Positions 34,906 through 46,700 of a stretch of DNA of 64,000 nt are shown here, in pieces. This DNA comes from [Phialemoniopsis] sp. UDSM-2020. Taxonomy: Eukaryota > Ascomycota > Sordariomycetes > Thyridiales > Thyridiaceae. The number at the start of each line of letters is the position of its first letter. The first letter of the stretch is position 1. Under the pieces are notes generated by a model that searched no databases, was not told the origin of the DNA, and saw nothing but the letters and a program-made list of their open reading frames with translations. The stretch is from NCBI GenBank assembly GCA_018873225.1, contig JAEILZ010000002.1, forward strand, positions 1,922,001-1,986,000, in the 5' to 3' direction. The position numbers and the translations under genes are program-made.

Positions 34906-36216
34906 TCACCGCCCCCTCCACCGTTCTCTCCAGCCGCCCTTCTCGTACAGCCACACCGCCTCGATCGCATACGCCCGCACGCCCTGGTGGCCCCTGCCCT
35001 CCTCGACGGCGGCGGCCTCGTTGAGCGTCTCGAGCACGTGGCCCTCCTGGAAGCACCGCCAGAGGCCCATGGCCAGCTCGTCGTCCCCGGCGCCCCACTC
35101 GCCCTTGCCGAGACGGAAGAGGATGCGGCCGAGCGTCTGGAAGGCGATGCAGCGCTGGGCGGGCACGGAGCTGCGGGCGAGGCGCGCGAGCTCGAGGACC
35201 GTGTAGCCGGCGGCCTCGGGGGCCTCGCCGTGGTGGTGCAGGCCCTTGGAGGTCGGGATGGCGCGCGAGACGCGGGGCGGCAGCAGGGTGCCGCGGAAGT
35301 CGAAGCGCAGCTGCGAGACGGGCAGGGACTCCTGGCGCGGGTAGTAAGGGCTGTCGCGGTCGGCGGGGGAGTGCTCGGTCGGGATCGGGGACATCCAGGC
35401 CAGCTTGGTCGGGTCGGCGGGCAGGCTCGGGAAGTACTTGTCGTGCAGGTGCTGGAGGAAGTCTGGGTCCGACGGGTCGAGGTCCGGGAGCTGCGGCGCG
35501 GAGGGGAAGTGTGTCGTGTGGCCGTCGACGTGGTGGCTGTGGGTTTGGTCGTGTTCGGTGGCTTGGTCTTGCCGGGAGTCTATGGGGAAGAGGTCTGAGG
35601 GAGGGACAGCTGGGGGCGCATCTTCGTCGAAGGATGGCGCGGGAGCTTTCGTTGTGGAGGGCGGCTTGGTTTCGGGGTCTGCGGCGAAGGACACTGTCTT
35701 CTTTGTTTTCGATTTTGTAGCTTTATTTGGGAGATCGGCGTCTTCAACTTCGATCATCGGTGCGTCGCGGGCCGGCTTAGACGGTTGGTCTGGCTCAGGG
35801 AAGGGCGACTTTGCGGCCGAATCATCAAGGTTGGCGCGCTTGAGCAGCATTTGTATCAAGGCGGGATCGAGGCCGCTCAGAAGTTCCTCCCGTGCCTCTG
35901 CTATCTCGGTAGGCGACATGTTCTTTATCCTCTCCTTGTTCTCGAGGTCGATCTTGTTCTTCTCGTCTGTCGCAGATGGCGGGGTTCGGGAAGACAGGGC
36001 ATCTGCACCGGACGCTTGCGTGGATGCTGCGGCATTCTCTAGGTCTTGTTCTTGTTGGGCCTGTGCTTGTTTCTTTTGCTTGAAGGCCGAGATGCGCGTG
36101 CGCTTCTTGTGTTCGGGGAAGCCGGTGACGCCGGTCTTGGGAAGCGGAAAGCTGGGTGGCTTGACGCCCCCGACTTCCTTTTCTTGCACGTCGTGGATCA
36201 GTAGGGTGGGATCCAT
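34906..36216 (-). CDS. RNA polymerase II-associated protein 1-like (Rba50/RPAP1 family)
   Basis: Single exon, 436 residues. The RPAP1 N-terminal block GVTGFPEHKKRTRISAFKQK is at about 27-50, the second block PTEIAEAREELLSGLDPALIQMLLKRANL at about 102-130, and the RPAP1 C-terminal block LRFDFRGTLLPPRVSRAIPT with HHHGEAPEAAGYTVLELARL at about 300-345. The last ~75 residues predict armadillo-like helices (QRCIAFQTLGRILFRLGKGEW). Length equals yeast Rba50, not the 1400-residue animal RPAP1. The family helps assemble RNA polymerase II and escort it from cytoplasm to nucleus, with the GPN GTPases. Convergent with AP-1 beta (224 bp between stops). Confidence 0.9.
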   Translation of the reverse strand: MDPTLLIHDVQEKEVGGVKPPSFPLPKTGVTGFPEHKKRTRISAFKQKKQAQAQQEQDLENAAASTQASGADALSSRTPPSATDEKNKIDLENKERIKNMSPTEIAEAREELLSGLDPALIQMLLKRANLDDSAAKSPFPEPDQPSKPARDAPMIEVEDADLPNKATKSKTKKTVSFAADPETKPPSTTKAPAPSFDEDAPPAVPPSDLFPIDSRQDQATEHDQTHSHHVDGHTTHFPSAPQLPDLDPSDPDFLQHLHDKYFPSLPADPTKLAWMSPIPTEHSPADRDSPYYPRQESLPVSQLRFDFRGTLLPPRVSRAIPTSKGLHHHGEAPEAAGYTVLELARLARSSVPAQRCIAFQTLGRILFRLGKGEWGAGDDELAMGLWRCFQEGHVLETLNEAAAVEEGRGHQGVRAYAIEAVWLYEKGGWRERWRGR

Positions 36217-38711
36217 GATTGTGATGGACTGATAGCCCTCGAGAAAAAGAAGAACGGTATTGTAAGCAGCTCAAAAGTCTCGAGTCGTACAAATCGACCC
36301 CGAAAGAGTAAAAGAAGCACGAGTGACGATTATCAAAATGGTGGTTACAGTTGGGTGGGGGGAATGGCCGCTGGGTGACTGGCTGTACTTTTTTTTTTGG
36401 GTGCGTGCGGCAAAGATCTCCTAGGCGGGCGAGCCGGGCTATTTTCTGCAGGAAGGAGGAGCCTCAGCTTCTTTGGCGAGTTTGTACGCTTCCGGGTTTA
36501 AGGTTGTGGCTGCCCCCGGCAGGTTCGAGGCACACCCCCACCCTGCATTAGCGTCGATCGGCACCGCAGATTTGCAGAAGATACAAAACGGGAATGAATT
36601 CTGTCAGATTGCGGAGGACAAATGCATTTTATTATCGAGTAAATTAATCAAACCCCCAGAAGAATGAAAACCCACCGAATATTGTCCGTACCAACGAAAC
36701 AATTTTGTTGTTTGGCTTCCCAGGGTCTGTCTTTTGAGTGCAGTGCTAACTATTGTGCGAGTTGGTGGCTGATGATGTGGCTCTGAAGCACCAATTTTAC
36801 GCCATTTCCAGGCTTCAGCACCCGCAAAAATTTGGTCAGAAGGACAATTAATTTTCGCTTTGAAGCGACCTCATAACGAGAACAAGAAAGAGCCTGACCC
36901 AGACTTCGCGCAACTTCTGCCAACTGTTTATTGGCAAGCATCAAATACAAAATTTTCGATTTTGCGCTGCAGGGAATGTTTTATTCAATTGTTTTACTTT
37001 CCATTGAAGAAATCCAAATTAAGACTTCTGGAAGTTTAGGACTGCGGCAAGCAAGGGAACGCTAGTCCATTTCCGGACTAGGGTTGCCGCTTATCTGTGG
37101 CTCGGCGCGGTTATTAACGTGCTCCAGCGCCTATGAACAGCTCCGGCTCCTGGGGAAACAAGCGTTACAGGGGCAAGTGGGTGTCAGAAAAAGTAGCCGG
37201 CTTCAGATCAACGTCTCCCCAACGTCTGGCTGCTTCATCCAAGACTGCTACTACCAGTCCAGAAAGACTCACTGGTAGTATTTTCATATTCTGGATAGTG
37301 CAGTAATTCTCTTGAATTTTTGCAAGATTGCTACCGCTGTGAAATGATCAACTCCAGATTCGAGGTACATTTCAAAGGAGAAACGCCTACGGATCTGTCA
37401 CCCACTCGAGGGGGTGTGGTCATTGGCTCATAGGGGACGAGCCCACCTTCAGCGTGGTCAAGGCTCAAACCCACATGCACACGCTTTCAAACGAATCTTG
37501 GCTTGGATTGCCTGGTGCGTGCGTACGTGCGTCTTGTCGGTCTGCCCCTCCGTTGCCCATTTTCCATGGGCCTTCATGCATGTCATGCCTGTCTTTCCCC
37601 GTCGGATTGATGCTTCCTCGCCCCTCCCCTTGCCCGCCCTTTGGGTTTGTTCCTTCTTTCGGGGATGGGGTTCGACTGGTCCAAAATTGGGAAAACCCAG
37701 TCATTTCAATTCCGTGCCCATGCACGTCTCCCTTCTTGGTGTATCACGTCTCCCCGCCGCGCCGCCGCCCTGGCTGACCTGACTTTACCACTTTACCACA
37801 CTACTAGGTATTCCTTTCACCCTCGATGTCTGTCTGGTGTATTGTTCGCTTTGTCAAGCCATTGTCTTGTCTCCATTCCCATCTCCCATTCCCGAACAAT
37901 CCATGGATGTGGTCCCCCCCTTGCCCTACTCTTTCTTACCCATCTTCCCTTTCTTCCTCATTCACTCACCCCCCCGGTTGCCTCCATTGAGGCAAGCCCA
38001 CCCGCCCATCTGGTGCTCTCGTCACCTGGTCTGTGTGTCTTGGTCTCTTCGTGTCGTGTTGTCTCCTGCTTGATGATTTGGTGGATGTCTCGTCTCGTCT
38101 CCTGGTCCCTTGTTCTTTGAATTGCCCTTCCCTTTCCGCCCCGCCCCATCCATCGTATCCCATCCCATCCCATCCATGTGTCTTTTATCCCCCATCCCCA
38201 TTCTAATCCAACGCCCACCACCCCCCTTCCCTTCTTCCCCTGCCTCCCAGCTCAAGCAGCTAGCTCTTGTCTAGTCACCACTTTTTGGTGTTTCTAATTC
38301 GCCTCTTGAAGATAATAAATTCGGTTGATTCTTTTCACGTCATGCTTGACACCACGCATGGCCCCGGTTTTCCCTCCCCGTCCTTTCCCAAAAAACTAAA
38401 CTGTTTCCCAAAAGTGCAGCCATCCCCAATTTCCCAAAGCTCGCAATTTCCTCTCCTCTTTTCTCATCTTTTCACCCTCAACATCACCACCCACTTTTGG
38501 TGTTTTCAACGCATTTCATCAATCCGCAACCTTTTGCCCATCCACCACATCGCCAAAATTACTGCATTTTATCGCCTGCAATCAAGCGCATCGACTCTAC
38601 CGGGTTATTTGACTTTCCGCACAGGCTTTGGCCTGTTTTTGGCACGGATGCGAGGCTCGTTGGCCCTCTCTCCAATAAACGATCTCTATTCGCGGCGAGC
38701 GACTCTAGATC
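36217..38711. promoter_or_regulatory. divergent intergenic region, RPAP1-like / HPC2, with long pyrimidine-rich tract
   Basis: 2495 bp. Near 36388-36397 there is a T10 run. 36560-37330 is more AT-rich than its flanks, with no coding signal and no transposon ends I can show; a 7 bp inverted repeat with a 6 nt loop sits at 37062-37081. From about 37540 to 38530 the plus strand is dominated by C and T, which is the usual look of a strong fungal promoter and 5' leader, here very long, and belongs to HPC2. It includes a short CATCC repeat at 38161-38175. Confidence 0.5.
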
Positions 38712-40799
38712 ATGGTTGGCATGCCTGGGCAGGATGTCGAGATGAGGAATTATAGCTCTTCCCCCACCTCGCTATCCTCACCCCCATCTGGTTCCCTTTC
38801 AGAGCCTGGTTCGCCTTCGCGGCTCAACGCAGGCCGGGCAAACATCGCCACAGACGAAATGGACGAGATCATTGTTGACCTGGCCACGGGTAGCAGGCTT
38901 AATGTGTCGCAGACCCAGGCGCAGTCCCAACAAGCCCAGCAGCAACAACAGTACCCAGAAGGCGTGCGCCTGACTGTCCATGGTGTTCCCCGAAAGAAGC
39001 CAGGTCGCAAACCCGGCTCCACGGTCAAGCCAAAGACTGCCGCTGATGGCAGCTCCACCAATACTGAAGCTCCTAAGCAGAGGCGGCCGAGGAAGCCTCG
39101 CGACCCCAATGCACCTCCGATTCAGCGCAAGAGGAAGAGTGCGCCCGCTGCGTCAGAGACGCCAGCTCCTGCTGAGCCTACCACCGCCTTCACTTCGGCC
39201 TCAGGTCGCCAGCCCAAGATCACCGAACTCACTTCTATGCGCATGGACATTGACTCCCGCGCCCAGTCAGCCGCTCCTTCCCAGCCGCCCCCCGAGAAGG
39301 TGGTCAAGCGTGAGAATATTCCTACTTCCATGCAGAGCATCTTGAATGCCGACCCACCCTCACATATCCAACGCTCGCCCCCTACCCAGTCTAGCCGTGG
39401 TACGAACTACGATCCCATCCGCTCCTCCACCTATGACCCTGTCCGAGAGACTATGTACTCCCGCGACCCTTACGGCACTGGCCCGCTCGGCTCTCCTCGC
39501 GCCCCCGCCCAGGTTCCCAGCCGTGCTAGTGCCTCTCCTTCTATTGCCACTCTGGTCGACCCGCCCATCTCCAGCATGAGGTCTCCTGGCCAGAGCTACA
39601 ACTCCACCACCAGTGCTTCTCGATTCCCAGAGTCGGGATCGCACCCTCCATCACCCTCCAATGCTGTCCGAAGCGTCTCCGCTACTGCAACTTCGGCGCC
39701 AAAGGCTGCTGCTGCCGAGACTAAGAAGATCCCCCCTCTGCCGTCTGCGCCCACCACGATTAAGAAGGCCGAAGAGGCCAAGGCTGCAGCTCTGGGAACT
39801 ACCATTAAGGATGTCACCATGTCAGGCACCACCTCAGTCCCCAGCAAGAAGGTCGCATCAGTTTCCCAGCAGGAGCGCAAGCAGCCCAAGGGTTCGAGCC
39901 GGGCTTCGTCCCCAAAGATCCTCAAGGATTTGATGCCGCCTGTTCCCGACCTACCGGAGCGATCTATTCTGGACTTCGGCAAGGCTAACCCGAGCGACGA
40001 AGCTTCTGCGCCTGCCATAATTTTACATGTCCCTCTCAACGGCGAGACGAATAAGTACGTCAACTTTATGCGCATGGCCGAAGAGCAGTACGGCTGGGAT
40101 GCGCTCCACCCCCGCCTTGCGGCACACCGCGATCGCAAGGCACGAATTGCCGCAGCCTCAGCCGCGCTGGAGAAGCAGGGCTCCGGTCGAGAATCCGGAG
40201 ACGAGATGTCCGTCGACCTTCAGTCGGGCGACGAGGGTAGCAACGTTGAGGGCCCGAACGGAGGCACCAGCGGCCCTGACGGAGCACCTGCAAAACCAGC
40301 GCGCAAGAAGCGGAACTTCAAGGAGGATGAATACGATAAGGATGACGACTTTGTCGACGACTCGGAGATGCTGTGGGAGGAGCAGGCTGCTGCTAGCCGG
40401 GATGGTTTCTTCGTGTACTCAGGCCCTCTCATCCAGGAGGAAGAGAAGCCTGCTGCGTATGTCAACGTCAACCCTGTCACCCATCTGTTGAATGTGATGC
40501 CTAACCTCTCTTTTAGTAGCGAAGGTCCTCCTAAGCGTGGCCGCGGTGGCCGTGGTCGAGGAGGCTCTACCCGAGGAGCATCAGGGCGTGGTAGCCGTGG
40601 CGGCGGCGTTTCGGGCACACGCGGAGGCTCAGTGACGCGTAAGCCGCGAATCACCAAGCTGGAGAAGGCCGAGCGCGATCGTGAGAAGGCCGAGCGTGAA
40701 AAGCTCGCACAGATGACGTCCAAAACTGGCGGTAGCGGTCTCAACATGTTGTCTGGAGCGAACCAGTCCTTCTCGGCTGGTATGGTCATCGATTTGTAA
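38712..40799 (+). CDS. HPC2: HIR complex subunit HPC2 (HUN/ubinuclein domain)
   Basis: I model two exons, 38712-40456 and 40517-40799, 675 residues. The 60 nt intron (GTATGT ... CCTAAC ... TTTTAG) leaves the frame open if retained; removing it joins EEEKPAA to SEGPPKRGRGG, which fits the family better. Near residue 95 is an AT-hook-like RKKPGRKPGS. A long Ser/Pro-rich disordered region follows. The HUN domain is at about 529-580: KKRNFKEDEYDKDDDFVDDS, SEMLWEEQAAASRDGFFVYSG. The tail is RGG-rich and basic. HPC2 is the fungal ubinuclein; through the HUN domain it binds H3-H4 and Hir1/Hir2 for replication-independent nucleosome assembly and histone-gene repression in the nucleus. The 5' flank is a long CT-rich leader. 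Confidence 0.9.
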   Translation: MVGMPGQDVEMRNYSSSPTSLSSPPSGSLSEPGSPSRLNAGRANIATDEMDEIIVDLATGSRLNVSQTQAQSQQAQQQQQYPEGVRLTVHGVPRKKPGRKPGSTVKPKTAADGSSTNTEAPKQRRPRKPRDPNAPPIQRKRKSAPAASETPAPAEPTTAFTSASGRQPKITELTSMRMDIDSRAQSAAPSQPPPEKVVKRENIPTSMQSILNADPPSHIQRSPPTQSSRGTNYDPIRSSTYDPVRETMYSRDPYGTGPLGSPRAPAQVPSRASASPSIATLVDPPISSMRSPGQSYNSTTSASRFPESGSHPPSPSNAVRSVSATATSAPKAAAAETKKIPPLPSAPTTIKKAEEAKAAALGTTIKDVTMSGTTSVPSKKVASVSQQERKQPKGSSRASSPKILKDLMPPVPDLPERSILDFGKANPSDEASAPAIILHVPLNGETNKYVNFMRMAEEQYGWDALHPRLAAHRDRKARIAAASAALEKQGSGRESGDEMSVDLQSGDEGSNVEGPNGGTSGPDGAPAKPARKKRNFKEDEYDKDDDFVDDSEMLWEEQAAASRDGFFVYSGPLIQEEEKPAAYVNVNPVTHLLNVMPNLSFSSEGPPKRGRGGRGRGGSTRGASGRGSRGGGVSGTRGGSVTRKPRITKLEKAERDREKAEREKLAQMTSKTGGSGLNMLSGANQSFSAGMVIDL

Positions 40800-41369
40800 T
40801 TCGTCTCGGCATAATGCCAACGTTCGAGACGCTCAACCCACTACTTTGATTTGTTTTCGGTTGTCTCTACTGTCATGGCGAGATGGAGTTGACGCTGCCC
40901 ACGATGATCATTGTGGGCCATTAGATTGGGAGGGGGTCATATCAACATTTTCGGCGTTTAAGGAGGGCTGTTACGATACCAAGCATCCGCATTTTTCAAG
41001 CTCTCAAGCAGGGAGAAGGTATCTCAACAAGAGATCAAATTCTACACAAAAGCTGTATGTAATTCTCTAGCTGCCAATCCCGCTCTCGCGTGCCTCTTGT
41101 CTCAACGAAGCGAATCGAACCAGCTATTCTAGCAAAGGGTATCCCAAGTGATGTATGTACTGTACTAAACGAAGATCGAGCGTAAAATTCGAAGCCCGGC
41201 TTTTGAAAAGACTATTCCGTAGCTTGAACGGTTGTGCTATTCACCCTTGGCACCTCTTTCTTTCGACGCCGTTTGCTGCCTCAGGGTGCCCACTCGTTTG
41301 GCCACCAGCCGTGTTGAACCCCCCCTCCTAAGTTTCCCCATGTGCTTTTGCTCCTATCATCCTCACCAA
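40800..41369. other. convergent intergenic region, HPC2 / sugar transporter
   Basis: 570 bp with the two 3' ends. No coding signal seen. Confidence 0.45.
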
Positions 41370-43761
41370 TCACGCAGGTCCAGAGCTTCCGGCGCCAGCA
41401 CCAGTCGCAGCCGCAGACGATGCTGCCGCATGCTCATGATGTCCGGTCTTGACACCGTGGCCCCCGTGACCTTCCCTGCCCTTCTCCAAGCTTGACGCGC
41501 TGGCGCTCGCGCCATCGCTGCCGACGGCATGACCACCTGAGACCTCTCTCATCGGGCCCCGCTGGCTCACCTGCTGCTGCTCGCTCGCCCACTCGAGCAG
41601 GGTGAGCTTCCTCTCGCCGCGGCGGCGCAGTCCGAAGCGCTGCGCGGCGCGCAGGGTCACGAAGCGCACGTGGTTGACGACGCCGACGTTGAAGACGGTG
41701 TCGAGCTCCTCGAGCGTGTACTGCTTGCTCTCGGGCACGAGGAAGAAGACCATGAAGTAGCCGAGGAAGCAGAACGCGGCATAGAGGCCGAAGGTGCCCG
41801 TGTTCCCCAGGCTCACGAGGCACGAGGGCAGGGAGAAGCCCAGAGCCCACGAGAAGAGCCAGGTCGTGCTGGTGCCGAAGGCCATGCCCAGGGCGCGGAT
41901 CTCCAGCGGGAAGACCTCGGCCGAGTAGGTGAAGGGCACGGGGCCTTCGCCGAAGGCGTACATGAGGGTGTAGAGGTAGATGAAGAGCAGGACGGGGGCG
42001 ATACGGGCGTGCTCGTCCGCGACGAAGAAGGAGAGCCCCGCGGCGAGGAGGGTGACGGCCATGGCGGGGAAGGTCCAGAGCAGCAGGGTGCGGCGGCCGA
42101 CGCGGTCGATGAGGGGGATGACGGCGCAGTTGCCGAGCCAGGCGAGGGCGCCGAAGCCGACGGAGCCGGCGAGGGCGGCGGTCTGGGTGAAGCCGCCCGA
42201 GACGAGGATCTGGCCGATGTAGAAGGTGAGGATGTTGATGCCGCAGAGTTGCTAAATTTCAGTGTTAGTAATTAAGTCCATGTGATCTTGTCTGGGAGCA
42301 AGGGTGGTAGATTCGACTTACTTGTAGGACCATGACGGTGAAGGCAGCAACGGCAGCGAAGCGGTTGCGTGGGATGGTGACCTAGCGGGGCAAGGATGAG
42401 CAAGTCTGGAGTGAACAGAGGTTTGCGAAGGCATAGAAAGAACTTACCATTGCCTTTAGGCCCTCAAACATGCCGAGTGTCTTGGTCTGCTGGAGACCTT
42501 CAATGATGTAGAAGTAGTCGCGGGCAGCGGCAACGTCGGTGCGACGCAACCTCATCAGGGCCTTGAGAGCCTTTTCGTGCTTGCCCTTAGAAATAAGCCT
42601 GGGTAACAATGCGTGTCAGTCCTGCTTTGCCATGCTTTTGTGTTTGTTGTATTGGCTACTCACCATCGAGGCGACTCCGGAAGAAGGAAGATGCAGCTGG
42701 CCACAATGATGGGCGGCACCACGGGGCTTCCAAGCATGTATCGCCAGTTTCCGGCAACGTTGTAGAATGCAATTCCCCTGTGTATTTGTCGCATGGTCAG
42801 TAGGTGAGTCCCTCATCGGTAGCACTTAGTGGGAGGTTCACTTACATGACAGTACCCATCATAACGCCAAAGGCAGTAAACGTCTGCCACAGCATGACCA
42901 GGCCACCGCGCAGGATGGCCGGCGCTGACTCGGAGGTGTAGACGGGAGCAGTGGCGCTCTTGGCGCCGATGGCAAGGCCCATGAGAATTCGCGAGGCGAG
43001 CAGAGACTGCCAGGTCGGGGAGAAGCCCTGCCAGAGGACGGAGCCGATGTTGATGACCTCCCAGAAGAAGATGGTGATGCGGCGACCGAACCATTCACTG
43101 TTTTTATTACCGTTAGTTATCGTCTGCTGCATCACTTGGGTTCGATAGGTGTTGGCATGAGGTGTTTGCTTACTTCATGGGGACGGCAACCCAGCCTGTT
43201 GTTGCGAGGTCAGCATGTTGAGTCAATGACAGTGAAAGTTCAGAGCAGGAAACTTACATCCGACTGCGCCAGCAGCAAGATACGGCGAACTGCTGATCAG
43301 GCCCTCGAGCGTGGCTAGCGGAATCGCCGTGTAGTCCTCCAGCTTCAGGGCGTCCGGGTAGAACAGACCACCACCGGAGATGACACTCTCGTCCATGCCC
43401 TGAACGCAAGCGCACAGCGCCACGAGCGCAGCGAGTGAAATCATAGAAGCACTGTCAAAGTGTCATTAGCTCATGCCAGTCATCTATTTGCCAGTGCTAG
43501 TACAAACCTCTGCTTGAAGCGGTGCGTGCGCTCTTCGTCGAGCACGCGCGCCTCCTCGGCAGTGACCTCGGCGGCCTCGGTCCCAAAGTTGGCCAGCAGC
43601 GCTCCGCGACGAAGCAGGCCCTCGTACTCGCCGAGGCCGTGCTCCCGCGCGTGCTGCGCCGACAGGTTGGTGATGAAGGCCGGGTCGCGAGCCGCGGGCG
43701 CGTCGGCGCTGCCGCCGAGGAGCATCGCCTTGGCGAGCTCGGCGTCCTGCTTAGTCGCCAT
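41370..43761 (-). CDS. MFS sugar transporter (hexose-type, sugar porter family)
   Basis: Eight exons, all in phase: 43761-43508, 43451-43258, 43195-43174, 43097-42846, 42777-42664, 42598-42448, 42381-42322, 42251-41370; 642 residues. The third exon is only 22 nt and supplies CWVAVPMN in the join VGCWVAVPMNEWFGRR. Sugar-porter signatures are present: NEWFGRRITIFFWEV, RILMGLAIGAKSATAPVYTSE, PESPRWLISKGKHEKAL, QLCGINILTFYIGQI, DRVGRRTLLLW, and VPESKQYTLEELDTVF near the end. The N-terminal ~95 residues (EYEGLLRRGALLANFG) and the Gly/His/Ala-rich C-terminal ~100 residues are cytosolic. The N-terminal block EYEGLLRRGALLA recurs in fungal maltose/hexose-like porters. The sugar cannot be told from sequence. 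Its upstream region carries CreA-type motifs. Confidence 0.9.
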
Positions 43762-46700
43762 GGTGGTTGGAGAGCAACTTCTAACGTTCCACAGTAGCCA
43801 AGTAAACAGAAGCGGTTAGGGCTGAAAGGGATGGACAGCCAAGGAACGGGATCTAGACAATGGTGTCAAGCACGCAATAAGGGTCTAGGATGAGAACAAC
43901 AAGAGACGGACTCGGTAATGAGATGTGAGGAACCAGATCGTTGGGAAGATCGACAGGGCACGGGCGAGACCTTGTTTATGAACATCTCTGAACTGCGCCG
44001 TGGGATTCATCTTTCTTCCCGTCGGCAAAGCTCCGACCCGACTTCCTATTCTCGCCGTTGAAGGACCAAGGTAATGCCTCAAGATGCCAGGCTGACCCGA
44101 GTGCCGGTCGAGGAGGTATCCATATTTCCCCCAGACCGCGCGAGTCGATACAGGTGTCTCATAGGCCTGCCTTGTACTTGTCGTGCGGATCTATGGATCG
44201 AGTGTTTGGAGGTGGATATGTAAGTGATCCGTATAGGATGCATGACTATCACTATGTACGCGGAGGTTCACCCGATGTCATGGGGGCAGAGTGCAATTCC
44301 ACATAGAAGGGAGGTACACTTCGTTACTGCCCCAGACCCGTATCCTCTCCATGCCTCTCTCTTCATTCACCTTGACTATTCGGCCGAACTCCACTGACCT
44401 TGTCCGAATCAGCAATTCTCCAGCCCATAATGTGGATTCGCCAGTCCGCGCCGTCTGACCTGTCTTCACCTGTCACGGCTCGCGTGGCCTTGCCCGGCCC
44501 CAGTTTAGCTCCCCTTGTGCCTGAGAAAGGCAGAGTCAGGAATGGACGGTCTGACAGTTAATACATGCAAGAAATGACAGCCCTGGGCGATCCGCAAGCC
44601 AAATCTCCAGATCTGGGCAAATCGGACCCGCAGACCCGGACACGCCTTCCGTCATAGGCCCCCGCTTATCCCCGGTTTTGTCCCCACTTCGGCTCTCCAG
44701 CGCCGGGCCACCGTTTATTGTTTTGGCCAACACCGCTGGAGGAAAGCCAAGTTTTCCCAGACAGTCCAATCTCGAATGAATTAACTCCCCGGATACCGGC
44801 GCATTTTCAGCATCTGCCAAGGCCGTACAGACCAGTACTTCTACTTGTAAGACGCTACTGAACGGCACAGGAACAGCAGCGGAAGGAAGAAAGATCTTTG
44901 TACCTTTCCTTGCCGCGACAAGCAGGAATAACTCGGATACTCACGGGAATTAACCACCCATTGCCGTTATTCCCAATCTCTGCCTCGTCCAATGACTGTC
45001 TTTCTGATGCGATGAATTCTAGGCTCACCTCTCGTAGCTCACCGCCTCCCGGCGGCTAAGACTTTCACGAGTCTAAGAAACACCAGCTCCAGCCTGTGGC
45101 GTCATAGAAGCAGTCTCGAAAGGATCCTGGGTGATTGCCCGGTCGGAAATAAGAGCCTCAATCGCGTCCGGGAGAACAAATTGCATGGATCCAGACCGCC
45201 GGTGCTTGCTTCTTCTTCTCTTGTGGCTGGATGTCGCCGAGGCCAGCTGACCGCCCTCGTGCCACAATGAGCATGCGGGGGAGAGGCGTGCTAAATTCGA
45301 CCATGTGCAAGGAGGTCTGTCTGGTACGACAGGGATGTCCCATCGCCATGGCTAAGTCGGCATCGCTGCGTGCGCCCGCCAACCCTTGTCACATGCCGAT
45401 GTAGCCCGTTCCCTTCCAACAGCCCCCACGATGTGCCACAGGTCGCTTGCTACAATACTAAGGTTACATCTCCTTGTAATCTAAAGGCTTCGAGATGTTT
45501 GGCCCTGCTGGGACTCTTTTGCGCTGGGCTTGTGACTGGTCAATCTGGAGGCGGATCAACATCCACTGGCCGTCCCCCGCACATCTGTCCCGCAGAACGT
45601 CGATCATGCTGCCGCAGTCACATGGCCCGAGAATATTGATGCAGCAAGATAGGAGATATACAATGGTCCACAAGTGCATGCTCGAGCTGTGTAATGAATC
45701 CCTTTCGAATTTGTACCGTCGTTGACGTCTATGCTCTACTCAGCCATATCTGTGTACAATAAAATCTTCGCGACACGGCTGGCCCGAGGTCCTGGTAGTT
45801 GTGTTGATCATTAGATAGGACATTTGCCCCTCATCTTCCTCGCTATCAGATCCAGAGCACATATGTCAGTTTCGATACAGGTATTCAAAGCTCTTGGGAT
45901 TTGTACGTGTGCGCTCGACACGTCATCTGGAACTTGCCCTCGGAAATGTCGCTGACATCGAGACGCGAAACAATCTCAAACTTGGGATGGTGTATTTGTG
46001 ATGCGTGGGGTTGTTTGCGTGAAACTGTTGAACCGCATGCCTTATACGCTTGCACGCACCATCTGCGTCCTACCAATTCCATATGGCTGCAGCCGACGGA
46101 AATCGTGTGCTCACCTGCTTGATATCGTGAAGAAACGACCTTCCCTACCTTGATATTGGTATATCAACTTTATAAAGTAGCGATGAAGATGCGGCCTTCA
46201 CTAGAGATATTTTCAAGCGGGTGTGCAACTATAGAGGGTGTTATTGCCGCGGTCGAAGCCCACCAAATAAAGCTTGAAAATTGGCAAAGAATTCAGTGTT
46301 ACCCCTATCCCGAGGAAAAGCTATTTTCAGTAAACTTGTCTATTATTCCTGTATTGGCCAAGGGACGCTCCCCAACGAGTCATGACAGCTTGTGTTCATG
46401 ATTCGGCCATACAGTCGGCGTGCTATTCGCCGATTCTGATTGGTCTGGCTTCAGCCGCCTCCATCTGACCTGTCGCCAGCATACAGGCCGATTTCCTTGC
46501 ATCGAGGCGTTGGCGATGCAACCGGCGCAGGCCAGACCATAAAATTGTACTTGCCATGCACAAGTCTAGCCTCGAGTCAGTCTCACTCGTGACCCTTGTT
46601 CACATACTGTGTGCTCTTTCACCTGCTTACTTGGATGGCGGTTGAACAGAATGCTGTACAACGGTGGCCAAGGGATGTGAGGTACAATTGCTCACCGAGG

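Noticed and set aside
37062..37081. 7 bp inverted repeat, considered as a transposon or Helitron end
   Set aside because: No partner terminus, no target duplication and no coding remains nearby.
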